Source: Halalkalicoccus sp. CGA53 (lineage in GTDB: Archaea > Halobacteriota > Halobacteria > Halobacteriales > Halalkalicoccaceae). From it: a stretch of 64,000 nucleotides of DNA. Position 1 is the stretch's first letter; the number at the start of each line of letters is the position of its first letter. The notes under the pieces are model-generated. The model was given only the letters and a program-made list of their open reading frames with translations, ran no database searches and had not been told where the DNA came from. Positions 50,467 through 59,198 of the stretch are shown one piece after another. The DNA lies in NCBI RefSeq assembly GCF_036429475.1, contig NZ_CP144125.1:744001-808000 (forward strand), in the 5' to 3' direction. The translations under genes were made by a program, and so were the position numbers.

Positions 50467-51981
50467 TCAGAGGAGCGCGACGAGCGGTGCGAGCGCGAAC
50501 CAGGTGAGATAGCTCAGCGCAGCGATCATGGGGCCGTCGATGCGACGCGGCTCGTCCGGTACACGGAGCTCGAGCAGCCAGGCGAGCCCGAGCGCGTGCG
50601 GGACCGAGAGGAGGACCAGGGCGTTGTAGGCACCCGGTACGAGCTCCGAGACGTACAGGGCGACCCCCGCGAGGGAGGCGAGGAGCGCCGTCACCTGTGC
50701 GAACCGAACCCCCCCATCGATGCCGAATCGGACGGCGATCGTCCGTTTTCCGGCCGCCCGGTCCGCGTCGTGGTCGGGGATCGCGGAGAGGGTGATCGAG
50801 GGGAGGATCGCGAGGAGATAGGGCAGGCCGACCAGCCACGGCAGCGGATCGAGCGGATCGCCGCCCAGAACGACGAACCCGGGGAGCAGGACGCCGAGGC
50901 TGTGCGTGACGGCGACGTCGAGTTCGCCGAGGGTGCGGTAGGAGAGTTTCAGCGGGGCGAGCGTGTAGCCGAGCGCGAGGACGGCGAGGAGGAGCATCGA
51001 GCCGGCCATCACGGGGAGCGGACCGGTGCCGGTCGCCAGCACGCCGATCCCCGAGAGCCCGGCGAGGGAAAGCGCGATGAGGATCCCGATCTCGATCTGA
51101 CGGAAGCCGAGCGCGCCGTCGACGAGCACCTGGGAGCCGCCGGTGAACGGCCCGGCGAAGGTGTTCCTCCTGTCCGTCTCGTAGTCGGCGTACTCGTTGC
51201 TCAGGACGGTCGCGGCCTCGAGGAAGAAGAGAAAGGAGAGCCCGAGCCAGTAGGCGAGCGAGGTGAACGCGTCGGAACCGACGGCCCCGAGCGCGCCGAT
51301 CGTGTACGCCACCCAGGCCATCGGGTAGAACTGGAGTCTGAGCGCCCGGAGCCACGCGGAGACCGAGTAGCGGATCCGCGACCACCGGGTGTCGGGACCG
51401 CCCGCGAGCGATCGGCCGAGCGCCTCGGCCTCCGCCAGCCACCCTGCGCGTTCCTCCGGCTCGGACCCCTCGACGGGTCCGAGATGTGTCACCCGGGTCG
51501 TCCGTATCCCGGCGAAGTCGAGCGTCGCACCCTTCACCGCGTTCGTCCCCGGCTGGCGCTGGATCAGCCGGTAGACCAGCGGCGGGACGTCCATCGTCAC
51601 GAGGAGTTCCGCGGTCTTCTCCGAGAGCAGTTCCTCGTGGCCCGCGCCTTCGCCCTCGTCGTAGAACGAGAAGGCGAAGCCGGGGGCGAAGGTCCGGTCG
51701 AAGAAGCCCTTGAGCAGTGCTGGCATCGTCCCCCACCAGTTCGGGTAGACGAAGACGAGGTGGTCCGCCCACTCGATCTCCCTCCTCGCCGCCGCTACGT
51801 CCGGTTCGGTGTGCTGGTCGGTCGGTTCTTCGGTTCTGACGTTCGGGTCGAACTCCAGATCTGTGACGGCGAGCGAGCGGACGTTCACCCCCGTCTCGGC
51901 CGCCCCGCGCTCGTAGGCCCGGGCGAGCGCGCCGCAGAGACTCTCGCGTCGCGGGTGACCGAGAACGATCAGGACGTTCAC
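50467..51981 (-). CDS. Fusion of NQO-type quinone reductase and UbiA prenyltransferase
   Basis: 504-aa two-domain protein. Residues about 1-195 are an NAD(P)H:quinone reductase flavodoxin fold, with MNVLIVLGHPRRES at the start and the flavin site FVYPNWWGTMPALLKGFFDR near 78-97. Residues about 205-504 are a UbiA-family prenyltransferase with about nine membrane spans, and both Asp-rich motifs are intact: NEYADYETD (262-270) and DHDAD (403-407), followed by GKRT. UbiA enzymes join a prenyl chain to an aromatic or other acceptor in the membrane. There is no frameshift or internal stop. The substrate is unknown; a quinone or carotenoid-like product is plausible. Confidence 0.9.
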   Translation of the reverse strand: MNVLIVLGHPRRESLCGALARAYERGAAETGVNVRSLAVTDLEFDPNVRTEEPTDQHTEPDVAAARREIEWADHLVFVYPNWWGTMPALLKGFFDRTFAPGFAFSFYDEGEGAGHEELLSEKTAELLVTMDVPPLVYRLIQRQPGTNAVKGATLDFAGIRTTRVTHLGPVEGSEPEERAGWLAEAEALGRSLAGGPDTRWSRIRYSVSAWLRALRLQFYPMAWVAYTIGALGAVGSDAFTSLAYWLGLSFLFFLEAATVLSNEYADYETDRRNTFAGPFTGGSQVLVDGALGFRQIEIGILIALSLAGLSGIGVLATGTGPLPVMAGSMLLLAVLALGYTLAPLKLSYRTLGELDVAVTHSLGVLLPGFVVLGGDPLDPLPWLVGLPYLLAILPSITLSAIPDHDADRAAGKRTIAVRFGIDGGVRFAQVTALLASLAGVALYVSELVPGAYNALVLLSVPHALGLAWLLELRVPDEPRRIDGPMIAALSYLTWFALAPLVALL

Positions 51982-52084
51982 GCACGCTCGCTCGTCGCCC
52001 TCCGGGTTCGGTGTTCGACCTGCACCTGCCGCTCTGGGCTCGGCCGCTACGCGCTCTCGCGAGGGATCGGAGACGGCCGAGGGG

Positions 52085-52333
52085 TTAGTTCCCGTACGTC
52101 TCGTCGAGGTAGGCGACGATGTCGGCGCTCTCGGACATCCCGTCGACCCCGTTCGCGCGATCGACGAGGACGGGGACCTCGGTCTGGCCCGTGATCTCTT
52201 TCACCTCGGTCCGGTCGGCGTGCGAGCGGGGCACCTCGTGGCTCTCGTACTCGAGTCCGAGCTCGTCGAGTTTCGTCTTCACCGTCGCACAGAACGGACA
52301 GCCCGGCAGTTCGTACAGTTCGAGTTCGCTCAT
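52085..52333 (-). CDS. Glutaredoxin-like/GST N-terminal domain protein
   Basis: 82-aa thioredoxin-fold protein with the redox motif CPFC at 12-15 (LYELPGCPFCATVKTKLDEL), the cis-proline segment TEVPVLVDRANG near 51-62, and a final ESADIVAYLDETYG helix. It matches the short haloarchaeal glutaredoxin or glutathione S-transferase N-terminal proteins. As haloarchaea mostly use gamma-glutamylcysteine rather than glutathione, the natural partner is probably not glutathione. It lies 103 nt upstream of the quinone reductase/UbiA fusion gene. Confidence 0.88.
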   Translation of the reverse strand: MSELELYELPGCPFCATVKTKLDELGLEYESHEVPRSHADRTEVKEITGQTEVPVLVDRANGVDGMSESADIVAYLDETYGN

Positions 52334-52375
52334 TCGCGAGCGAGTAGTGCGCCGAGCGGCAAAACGGCCGTGGTA

Positions 52376-53842
52376 TCAGCCGAGCATGCCGCTGGTCGTG
52401 ACGTAGAAGTAGCCGACGAGCGCGAGCGCGGTCACCCACTGGCCGAGACGGACCTCCCGGCCCTCGCCAGTCGCGAGTTTGATCAGCGGGTAGGCGATGA
52501 TCCCCGCCGCGAGTCCGTTCGCGATCGAGGCCGTGAGCGGCATCACGGTGATCGTGAGTCCCGCCGAGACCGCCCAGGCGGGGTCGCCCCAGTCGATGTC
52601 CAGCACCCCCTGGAGCATGATGATCCCGACGACGACGAGCGCGATGTAGGAGGCGTAGGTGGGGATGGCAGCGACGAGCGGGACGGCGACGAGGGAGACG
52701 GCGAAGAGGAGGGCGACGACGAGCGCGGTCAGCCCGGTCCGGCCTCCCTCCTCGATCCCCGTCGAGGACTCGATGTACGTCGTCACCGTGGAGGTGCCGA
52801 CCATCGCGCCGAACGTCGTCCCGACGGCGTCTGCCATCAACGGCTTCTCCATCTCCGGGAGGTCGCCCTCCTCGTCGAGGAAGCCGCCGAACTGGGAGAC
52901 GCCGATCAGCGTCCCTGCGGTGTCGAAGAAGTCGACGAAGAAGAACGTGAAGACGACGAGCGCGAACGTGAACGCGTCGGCCTGTGAGAGCCCCTCGACG
53001 AACGCGCCCGCCAGCGGCGTGATGTCGTACTGCGGCGAGAGGACGGTCTCGAAGCTCAGCTGGCCGGTCTCCTCGTCGACGAGCGCCGCGGGTCCCAGGA
53101 CCGCCTCGTCGACGACGTTCGCCAGGATCAGCGCCCAGCCGGCGAGCGTGGTGGTGAGAATGCCGATGATGAGCGAGCCGGTGATCCCGCGCGCCCAGAG
53201 CATGAGCGTGAGCACGAGCCCAGCGAGGCCCAGCAGGGCGACCGGGTTCTGGGCGATCATCCCGAGCTCGACGAGCGTGCCCTCGGGGTAGGGGACGACC
53301 ACCTCCATCTCCTGCAACCCGAGGAAGAGCAGGAAGACGCCGATGCCGGCGCCGACGGAGAACTTCACCGGCTCGGGAAACAGCTCGATGACGTACTCCC
53401 GCACCCCGAGCGCGGTGATCGCGATGAAGATCACCCCCTCGACGAACACCGCCGCGAGCGCGACCTGCCAGGGGATACCCATCGCGAGGACGACGGTGAA
53501 CGCGAAGAAGGCGTTGAGCCCCATCCCCGGCGCGAGACCGAACGGGCGACGGGCATAGAGCGCCATCACGAGCGTCGCGACCACGCTCGCGAGGATCGTC
53601 GCGATGGCGAGCATCTGAAACACCTCGCCCGCGGTGTACGTCGCCCCGTCGATGGTCGTCTCGGGGTTCAGCCCGCCGTCCTCGCCGAACCCGACGATCG
53701 CCCCCAGCAGGATCGAGGGGTTGACGACGATGATGTACGCCATCGCGAGGAACGTCGTCGTCCCCGCGATCACCTCCGTCCTGATCGAACTCCCCTCCCC
53801 GCGTACCCCGAAGAACTCGTCCAGCCTGTCAGCGGCGCCCAT
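52376..53842 (-). CDS. NCS2-type purine permease (AzgA-like)
   Basis: 488-aa transporter with 12-14 spans. The start SSIRTEVIAGTTTFLAMAYI (near 18-37) and VNPSILLG are diagnostic of the AzgA group of the NCS2 family, which imports adenine, guanine or hypoxanthine with protons. The core motif GTSTVTTYIESSTGIEEGGR (near 346-365) is present. The phosphoribosyltransferase-type regulator and PyrE nearby fit nucleobase salvage. The ATG at 53842 is a good start. Confidence 0.9.
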   Translation of the reverse strand: MGAADRLDEFFGVRGEGSSIRTEVIAGTTTFLAMAYIIVVNPSILLGAIVGFGEDGGLNPETTIDGATYTAGEVFQMLAIATILASVVATLVMALYARRPFGLAPGMGLNAFFAFTVVLAMGIPWQVALAAVFVEGVIFIAITALGVREYVIELFPEPVKFSVGAGIGVFLLFLGLQEMEVVVPYPEGTLVELGMIAQNPVALLGLAGLVLTLMLWARGITGSLIIGILTTTLAGWALILANVVDEAVLGPAALVDEETGQLSFETVLSPQYDITPLAGAFVEGLSQADAFTFALVVFTFFFVDFFDTAGTLIGVSQFGGFLDEEGDLPEMEKPLMADAVGTTFGAMVGTSTVTTYIESSTGIEEGGRTGLTALVVALLFAVSLVAVPLVAAIPTYASYIALVVVGIIMLQGVLDIDWGDPAWAVSAGLTITVMPLTASIANGLAAGIIAYPLIKLATGEGREVRLGQWVTALALVGYFYVTTSGMLG

Positions 53843-54110
53843 GTTGCACGTTCAAGCATACTCAGCATTCGCTACTTAACGATTTCCGTCGAGAGATCGC
53901 CGGGTGATGCACATATGTGCGTATTGTGGGTGCCCACGTCCCCCGTGCGAACCGCTCCGGCCGAACGGTGGCTCTCGTGGCGTCCGTAACGGACGTACTA
54001 CTCCTGGAGGATGTGTGGCGACCGAGGAGGACTTCACCGTACGCTCACCCAGCGCGTCCTGGATGGAATTCGAGGGGACGACGGTGTGATCACCCGCCGT
54101 CGTCGGGTCT

Positions 54111-54284
54111 CTACACGACCTGCAGGTGTTCCTCCCGAAGCTCCTCGTTCGTCAACTCCCGCCCGTGGACCTCCTTCATGTGGTTCTTCGCCAGTTCGAT
54201 CGCCTCCGATTCGTTCTCCGATTGGACGATGAACCGACACTCGTCCGATACCGCCTCACAGTCGAGTTTGTGTGCTCGTGCCAT
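54111..54284 (-). CDS. DUF1059 family protein
   Basis: 57-aa small protein of the DUF1059 family. It starts MARAHKLDCEAVSDECRFIV, continues QSENESEAIELAKNHMKEVH and ends REEHLQVV. It has two Cys and three His residues but no clear zinc pattern. The ATG at 54284 gives the family start; the frame above is not conserved. It stands alone, upstream and divergent from the cupin gene. The function is unknown. Confidence 0.82.
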   Translation of the reverse strand: MARAHKLDCEAVSDECRFIVQSENESEAIELAKNHMKEVHGRELTNEELREEHLQVV

Positions 54285-54516
54285 CGTGGTTCGACCCCCA
54301 TTCCCGTTCGGGACGCGATCACATAGAGTCATCCCGTGCACCGTTCCCACCGTCTGAACGGGAAACGATGCTCCTCCTCCCGGGTACTCCGTGTCCGCGG
54401 ATCGTGACCCCGTCCGGGGAGGGTACCGGCTGCGAGGGATCCGGGTACGGGGTCGCCGTGGAGCCGCCCGGGACGGACCGCCGATCCCGCCGGACGTGGA
54501 GTCGAACCCGATGAGC

Positions 54517-54524
54517 CTATAGGG
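54517..54524 (+). promoter_or_regulatory. TATA-like box of the cupin dioxygenase gene
   Basis: CCTATAGG lies 22-29 nt upstream of the ATG at 54546, fitting a leaderless transcript. Confidence 0.5.
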
Positions 54525-54545
54525 TGTGCTAACGGAGATCACCCC

Positions 54546-55226
54546 ATGGTCGACGCAGAAGAGGAGTACTACCTCGACAACGATCGGCTCCGACGGTTCA
54601 TCGAACGGGTAAAACGGACCGCGGACGAGCACGAGGAGGTCCCGTCGCTGCTCTCGGCGCTGCACGAACCGTTCGAGGAGCTGCTCGAGGAGGACGACTG
54701 GCTGCCGGAACTGTATCGTGACCTGCCGCCGGAGGACTACGACAACAAGAGCGAGATGGGTGGGGAGATCGCGCAGTGGCTACTCTACCGGCAGGAGGGG
54801 AAGCTGTCGCTCTCGAGCCTCGTCGTCCCACCGGGTGTCGAGACACCCGTCCACGACCACCTCGCCTGGGGACTCGTGGGGCTCTGTCAGGGCACCCAGG
54901 AGGAGACCTTCTTCCGGCGCGTCGATTCCTCCGGACACGACGAGGGCGAGGCCGAACTCGAACTCGTCGAGCGCCAGCAGGCCGGTCCCGGCGACTTCTA
55001 CGAGCTGATCCCGCCGGAAGGCGACATCCACTCGGTCAAGACCACCTCGGAGGTGCCGAGCGTGAGCCTCCACCTGCTGGGCGCCGACATCGGCTGCATC
55101 CCCAGACACGCCTTCGACCCCGACGCGGACCTCGTGAAGCTGTTCCAGTCGGGGTACACGAACGTCGAGTGCGACGACGCGCTGGAGGGCGACGCCAACG
55201 CCCACACGCACGATCAGCTCCACTGA
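54546..55226 (+). CDS. Cupin protein of the cysteine dioxygenase-like group
   Basis: 226-aa double-stranded beta-helix protein. After an acidic helical N-terminus the cupin has the metal site TPVHDHLAWGLVGLCQGTQE near 100-119 (His-x-His) and a later IHSVKTTSEVPSVSLHLLG that supplies the third His. This pattern fits cysteine dioxygenase-like and related thiol dioxygenases of prokaryotes. The protein ends in a His-rich tail (NAHTHDQLH). It is convergent with the regulator gene. The substrate is not proven. Confidence 0.78.
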   Translation: MVDAEEEYYLDNDRLRRFIERVKRTADEHEEVPSLLSALHEPFEELLEEDDWLPELYRDLPPEDYDNKSEMGGEIAQWLLYRQEGKLSLSSLVVPPGVETPVHDHLAWGLVGLCQGTQEETFFRRVDSSGHDEGEAELELVERQQAGPGDFYELIPPEGDIHSVKTTSEVPSVSLHLLGADIGCIPRHAFDPDADLVKLFQSGYTNVECDDALEGDANAHTHDQLH

Positions 55227-55237
55227 CCGCCGGAGAT

Positions 55238-55954
55238 CTATCGCTCCATCTCGACCAGGGCAGCCACCGGCGCGTCGATTCGTTCTCGCGCTCGACCGAG
55301 ACCCTCGTCGCCGACGGCGATCAGCGCGAAGACGCCACGGACCTCCGTCCCCGCCTCCTCGGCGATGTCGAGCAGCAGCTCCTGGGTCTCGCCGGAGCGG
55401 ATCAGGTCGTCCACGACGAGGACGCTTTCACCCACCGAGAGCGCCGACGCCGGGAGGTAGTAGGTGAGTTCGATCCCGGAGTCGAGACGCGCTCTCGCCT
55501 CGACGAACCGCTCGACGGCGGTCTCCTTCGACTTCTTCGCGTAGACACAGCGGGCGTCGGTCGCGCCCGCTATCGCCGCAGCGAGCGTGATGCCGTCGGT
55601 CGCCGCCGTGAGCACGGCGTCCGGACGGTCGAAGCCGAACGCCGTCGTGACGACCGGGGCGATCGAGGCGAGAAAGGGCTGGTCGAACACGACGCCCGAG
55701 TTGTCGACGTACCCCTCCTCGTCGCGCTCGATCCGCGCCTCGAGCTCCCGGGTCACCGCCTCCCTCCCGACGCCCTCGACCACCCGTCGGGCGCGCTCGG
55801 CTCCGGGGAGGACGTGGCCGTTGACGTACCGGTTCAGGTCGCCGGCGGGCAGGCCGGTGAGCTCCGCGAGTTCGTCGTACGTCCGGGTGCGTTTGAGGCT
55901 CCCGAGCACCGAGACGGCCTGCAACTGCACCGTTGCCTTCTGGGCCCTGTTCAT
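55238..55954 (-). CDS. HTH-phosphoribosyltransferase regulator (PurR/GfcR-like architecture)
   Basis: 238-aa protein with an N-terminal HTH (about 15-65, with TYDELAELTGLPAGDLNRYV) joined to a type I phosphoribosyltransferase domain whose PRPP loop is SVLVVDDLIRSGETQELLLD near 178. The same plan is seen in Bacillus PurR and haloarchaeal GfcR, which use the domain to sense PRPP and nucleobases rather than to catalyse. It lies near an AzgA-type purine permease and is 75 nt downstream of pyrE on the same strand. Its gene is sometimes called an adenine-type phosphoribosyltransferase in databases, so the role is not certain. Confidence 0.82.
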   Translation of the reverse strand: MNRAQKATVQLQAVSVLGSLKRTRTYDELAELTGLPAGDLNRYVNGHVLPGAERARRVVEGVGREAVTRELEARIERDEEGYVDNSGVVFDQPFLASIAPVVTTAFGFDRPDAVLTAATDGITLAAAIAGATDARCVYAKKSKETAVERFVEARARLDSGIELTYYLPASALSVGESVLVVDDLIRSGETQELLLDIAEEAGTEVRGVFALIAVGDEGLGRARERIDAPVAALVEMER

Positions 55955-56029
55955 GTCCTCATCGTTTACTACACGGATATGTGCGTACCGATCGAAAACC
56001 TCCGCCGAGTATCCACGACGATGGGTTAC

Positions 56030-56581
56030 TCACCGGGCTGCGGACTCGCGACCCGCCTCGTCTGCGAGCAGTTCCGAGGCGGTGACGAGCGCCTCGAGGT
56101 CGACGTCGTAGCCAGCGAGCGTCGACCGTGCGCCCTCCTCGCGGTCGACGACGACGAGCACGCGGTTCACGATCGCACCGGCCTCGCGCAGCGCGCTCAC
56201 GGCATCGGCGGCGCTCTGGCCCGTCGTCGCGATGTCCTCGAGTACGACAACCTCCTCGCCCTCCTCTAATCGGCCTTCGATCAGGTTTCCGGTCCCGTAC
56301 TCCTTCTTCTGTTTCCGGGCGATCACGTACGGGAGGCCGGTCTCGACGCTCGTCACCGCGACGAGCGGAACGGCGCCCAGCGCGACACCCGCGAGCTTCG
56401 GCTCCCGGATCCGGCCGGCGAAGGCGCGTGCGATCAGTTCCAGACACCGTGGATCGGTCTCGAAGAGGTACTTGTCGACGTAGTACTCGCTCGTGCCGCC
56501 GTGTGAGAGCTCGAACTCGCCGAAGCGCACCGACTCGGCCTCGCGAAGCGCGGCGATGAGTTCGCCTGTCTCGCCTGCCAT
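56030..56581 (-). CDS. pyrE: Orotate phosphoribosyltransferase
   Basis: 183-aa pyrimidine biosynthesis enzyme that joins orotate to PRPP. It has [20 protein letters not shown] near 23-42 with the orotate-binding region, [39 protein letters not shown] with the dimer-arm lysines, and PRPP loop [18 protein letters not shown] near 120. Length and motif order are typical of archaeal PyrE. The regulator gene at 55238-55954 follows on the same strand. Confidence 0.93.
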   Translation of the reverse strand: MAGETGELIAALREAESVRFGEFELSHGGTSEYYVDKYLFETDPRCLELIARAFAGRIREPKLAGVALGAVPLVAVTSVETGLPYVIARKQKKEYGTGNLIEGRLEEGEEVVVLEDIATTGQSAADAVSALREAGAIVNRVLVVVDREEGARSTLAGYDVDLEALVTASELLADEAGRESAAR

Positions 56582-56605
56582 GCCCGAGGGTGGACGGTGA
56601 GTGAC

Positions 56606-57346
56606 CTAAACCTCCCGTTCGCCGCTACGACCCCCCACCTCGTCCTCGTGGTCGATCTCGACCGACTTCGCCTCGAGCATCTGCGTGACGATCCGGCCGT
56701 GTGCCCGCCGGAGTCGTTCCGAGAGCGACTGGTGTGAGACGTCCATCTCCTCGGCGATCTCGACGAGCGTCACGCCGCGGGGGATCTCGTAGTAGCCGAG
56801 TTCGAGCGCCCGTTTGACCGTCTCGGTCTGGACGTCGGTCATGCGACAGGGGTTCTCCGCCGAGATCTCGGCCGGGGTGAGCTTGTCCAGCAGGAGCCGG
56901 ACGTCGATCCGGTCACAGGAGTCGGCCGTCCGCGAGAGCCCCTCCCGATCGGGGAACATCACCGTGACGTGCCACGCCCCCTGCGAGGTCGACGCCCGAA
57001 GCGGGGTCCCCCCGTTCTCCAGCAGGAGGTCGATCGCCGGTGGCCGTCCCGACCACCTGACGAGATAGAGATGAGACTCCTCGGAACTGAGCTGCCGATC
57101 GTAGCCATCCACCGACGGGTCCGCCTCGAACGCCGCCTCGAGCGCCCGGACGTCGTCGGTGAGGACGTGGAGCTGAGACGTGAGACCCGCTCCCTCGACG
57201 GCGAGCGACGGCTTCAGGTCGAACTCCACGCCGTCGAGACGGTCGAGCGTCTCCTCCAGCACGACGACGTCGGCCGGAAAGATCACCTTCGCGAGCACCG
57301 CGTCGGTCGCGGCCACCTCGCCGCCTGTCGTCTCTGTTACTGCCAT
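56606..57346 (-). CDS. Bacterioopsin-activator-type HTH regulator
   Basis: 246-aa haloarchaeal regulator of the Bat/HTH-10 group. The N-terminal 165 residues form a sensor-like alpha/beta domain of the bacterioopsin-activator family. The C-terminal HTH has LTPAEISAENPCRMTDVQTE, a KRALELGYYEIPRGVTLVEI segment and the recognition region EMDVSHQSLSERLRRAHGRI. Haloarchaea have many paralogues, which control light, oxygen and metabolic responses. The upstream region at 57380-57420 is AT-rich with TATA-like sequences. The targets are unknown. It ends 24 nt before the pyrE start. Confidence 0.9.
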   Translation of the reverse strand: MAVTETTGGEVAATDAVLAKVIFPADVVVLEETLDRLDGVEFDLKPSLAVEGAGLTSQLHVLTDDVRALEAAFEADPSVDGYDRQLSSEESHLYLVRWSGRPPAIDLLLENGGTPLRASTSQGAWHVTVMFPDREGLSRTADSCDRIDVRLLLDKLTPAEISAENPCRMTDVQTETVKRALELGYYEIPRGVTLVEIAEEMDVSHQSLSERLRRAHGRIVTQMLEAKSVEIDHEDEVGGRSGEREV

Positions 57347-57689
57347 GATCCATCCACCGGGCGAGACTACGGATCGCGGAGCCTTACTTAATTATCACGT
57401 AACAGATTTATAAAATACGATTTACATGAAACTGAGACAGGTTCCGCCACACCGTCCGTCTACCTGTTACGATCCGGGTGACAGCGCTCGTAGATATAAA
57501 CCGAGTACTTTCGTTCGTCGAGCCGTCAGGTCGAACGCGAGGCGTCGACGACGACTCCCGTCCTGTCTTTCCGTCGGAGGGAGCGGACTCGTCTCCGATC
57601 CCGGACAGTATTAACCGCGCCGTAACGCGGGTCTCGAACCCCTCTGGCCGGCCGTGGGGGGTTCGGCGACCGTCGCCCTCGTATCGACT
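57347..57689. other. Intergenic region upstream of the Bat-type regulator
   Basis: 343 bp without a recognisable gene. The part next to the regulator is AT-rich (57385-57425) and probably holds its promoter. Around 57617-57660 a GC-rich stretch with GCGCC-GTAAC-GCG-type complementarity lies below carS. No tRNA can be folded here despite a superficial GGTCTCGAACCC string. Confidence 0.5.
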
Positions 57690-58229
57690 CTACCACGGCT
57701 CGTTCTTCAGCCCGAGCAGGTAGGCGATCCCGTTGGTCGTGAGGTGGAGCAGCGGCGTGATCACCAGTACGACGAGGATCACGGGGAGAGTGAACCAGGT
57801 GAGGAACCAGTCGAACGCGAGCAGTGCGGTGAGTGGCAGTGCCGTGACGACGAAGTCGAGCTGGTCGACGCCGGGGAACATCGCGCCGCGCTCGCGTCCG
57901 GTCCGGCGTTTGAGGAAGGAGGCGAGGATGTCGCCGAGCATCGCGCCGAAGGCCAGACCGACCGCCGCGAGGATCGGGAAGGTGGGGAGGTCGAAGCCGA
58001 GCGTTCCCGTCATCGTCGGCGCGAGCGCGTTCAGGACGAGCGCGAGGGCGACGCCAGCGAGCGTCCCCGCCGCCGTCCCCCGCCAGGTCTTCCCGTCGCC
58101 GAGGACGCGCTTTCCGTCCCAGGTCCGGCCCCCGTCGATCGGTGCACCCCCGCCGAGGAGGACGGCGGCGTTGTTGGGGACGTAGGCGGGCAGCATCAGC
58201 CAGAGCGCGAGGACGAGGAGTTCGAACAT
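57690..58229 (-). CDS. carS: CDP-2,3-bis-(O-geranylgeranyl)-sn-glycerol synthase
   Basis: 179-aa membrane enzyme that activates archaeal ether-lipid precursor with CTP to make CDP-archaeol. It has five spans and the family residues [19 protein letters not shown] near 10-28, [13 protein letters not shown] near 40-52, and [20 protein letters not shown] near 98-117 with the catalytic Asp and basic residues. The start [11 protein letters not shown] at 58229 matches archaeal CarS; the frame above is not conserved. It is divergent from the proline dehydrogenase gene. Confidence 0.93.
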   Translation of the reverse strand: MFELLVLALWLMLPAYVPNNAAVLLGGGAPIDGGRTWDGKRVLGDGKTWRGTAAGTLAGVALALVLNALAPTMTGTLGFDLPTFPILAAVGLAFGAMLGDILASFLKRRTGRERGAMFPGVDQLDFVVTALPLTALLAFDWFLTWFTLPVILVVLVITPLLHLTTNGIAYLLGLKNEPW

Positions 58230-58318
58230 ATCCCTCTCCGCGCGGGCCGATCGTATAAGGTCCGGGGTTCGGTCGTGAGGTATTATCACTTATCCTGACC
58301 GGGGTCGTAGACGCGACC

Positions 58319-59155
58319 ATGATCCCGCCGATCGCGGACCGGTTCGTCGCCGGCGAGAGCCCGGCCACGGCGCTCGACCACGCCCGCCGGTGGAACCAGA
58401 AGGACGTGAACGTGATCCTCAACCTGCTCGGCGAGCACTACGACGACTCCGAGGACGCGGCGGCGGACACCGAGGAGTACCGGACGCTGCTCTCGGACAT
58501 CGCTGCGGCCGGCCTCGACGCCTGCATCTCGGTGAAACCCTCGCAGATCGGCCTCGACCTCGGTACCGAGGTGTTCGAGGAGAACCTCGCGAGCATCGTC
58601 GAGGCCGCCGACGAGGAGGGGGAGTTCGTCTGGATCGACATGGAGGACCACACGACGACCGACGCGACGCTCGACGCGTTCGAGCGGTTCGTCACGGAGC
58701 GCGGCGGCGGGATGGGCGTCTGCCTCCAGGCGAACCTCCGTCGGACGAAGGGCGACGTCGAGCGCTTCGCCGACCTCCCGGGGAAGATCCGGCTCGTGAA
58801 GGGCGCCTACGAGGAGCCCGAGGAGATCGCCTACACCGAGAAGGAACGGATCAACACCGCGTACCGGGAGCTGCTCACGACGATGTTCGAGACGTACGAC
58901 GACGGTATCGCGATCGGGAGCCACGACCCCGCGATGGTCGACCTGGGCCGCGACCTCCACGACCGGTGGGGGACCCCGTTCGAGGTGCAGATGCTGATGG
59001 GCGTCCGCGAGGACGCCCAGATCTCGCTCGCGCGCGAGTACGAGGTCTGGCAGTACACCCCCTACGGCTCGCGCTGGGCGTCGTACTTCTACAGGCGAGT
59101 GATGGAGCGAAAGGGCAACGCGCTGTTCGCGGCCAGGGCGATCGTCGGGCGATGA
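58319..59155 (+). CDS. Proline dehydrogenase family protein
   Basis: 278-aa flavin enzyme with a TIM-barrel fold, which oxidises proline to pyrroline-5-carboxylate and passes electrons to the membrane quinone pool. It starts IPPIADRFVAGESPATALDH and has CISVKPSQIGLDL near 67-79, FVWIDMEDHTTTDATLDAFE and the conserved active-site end YTPYGSRWASYFYRRVMERK near 248-267 (Y-R-R segment). The length fits the archaeal PutA-like proline dehydrogenases. The next pathway enzyme is not adjacent. It is divergent from carS. Confidence 0.92.
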   Translation: MIPPIADRFVAGESPATALDHARRWNQKDVNVILNLLGEHYDDSEDAAADTEEYRTLLSDIAAAGLDACISVKPSQIGLDLGTEVFEENLASIVEAADEEGEFVWIDMEDHTTTDATLDAFERFVTERGGGMGVCLQANLRRTKGDVERFADLPGKIRLVKGAYEEPEEIAYTEKERINTAYRELLTTMFETYDDGIAIGSHDPAMVDLGRDLHDRWGTPFEVQMLMGVREDAQISLAREYEVWQYTPYGSRWASYFYRRVMERKGNALFAARAIVGR

Positions 59156-59169
59156 ACAGAGCCAAAGCA

Positions 59170-59175
59170 CTTAAC
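59170..59175 (+). promoter_or_regulatory. TATA-like box of the DUF502 gene
   Basis: CTTAAC lies about 24-29 nt upstream of the ATG at 59199, fitting a leaderless transcript. Confidence 0.45.
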
Positions 59176-59198
59176 CACCCCCGACATATCCCGCGCTG

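Noticed and set aside
48770-51985. A single open frame of more than 1000 codons on the minus strand
   Set aside because: Only the last 448 codons encode a protein (FAD oxidoreductase). The upstream part reads the NQO-UbiA gene in the wrong frame and is Arg/Pro-rich, a typical artefact of GC-rich DNA.
57617-57660. Possible tRNA because of a GGTCTCGAACCC string
   Set aside because: No acceptor stem, anticodon arm or D arm can be folded around it, and the loop does not match the tRNA T-loop consensus.
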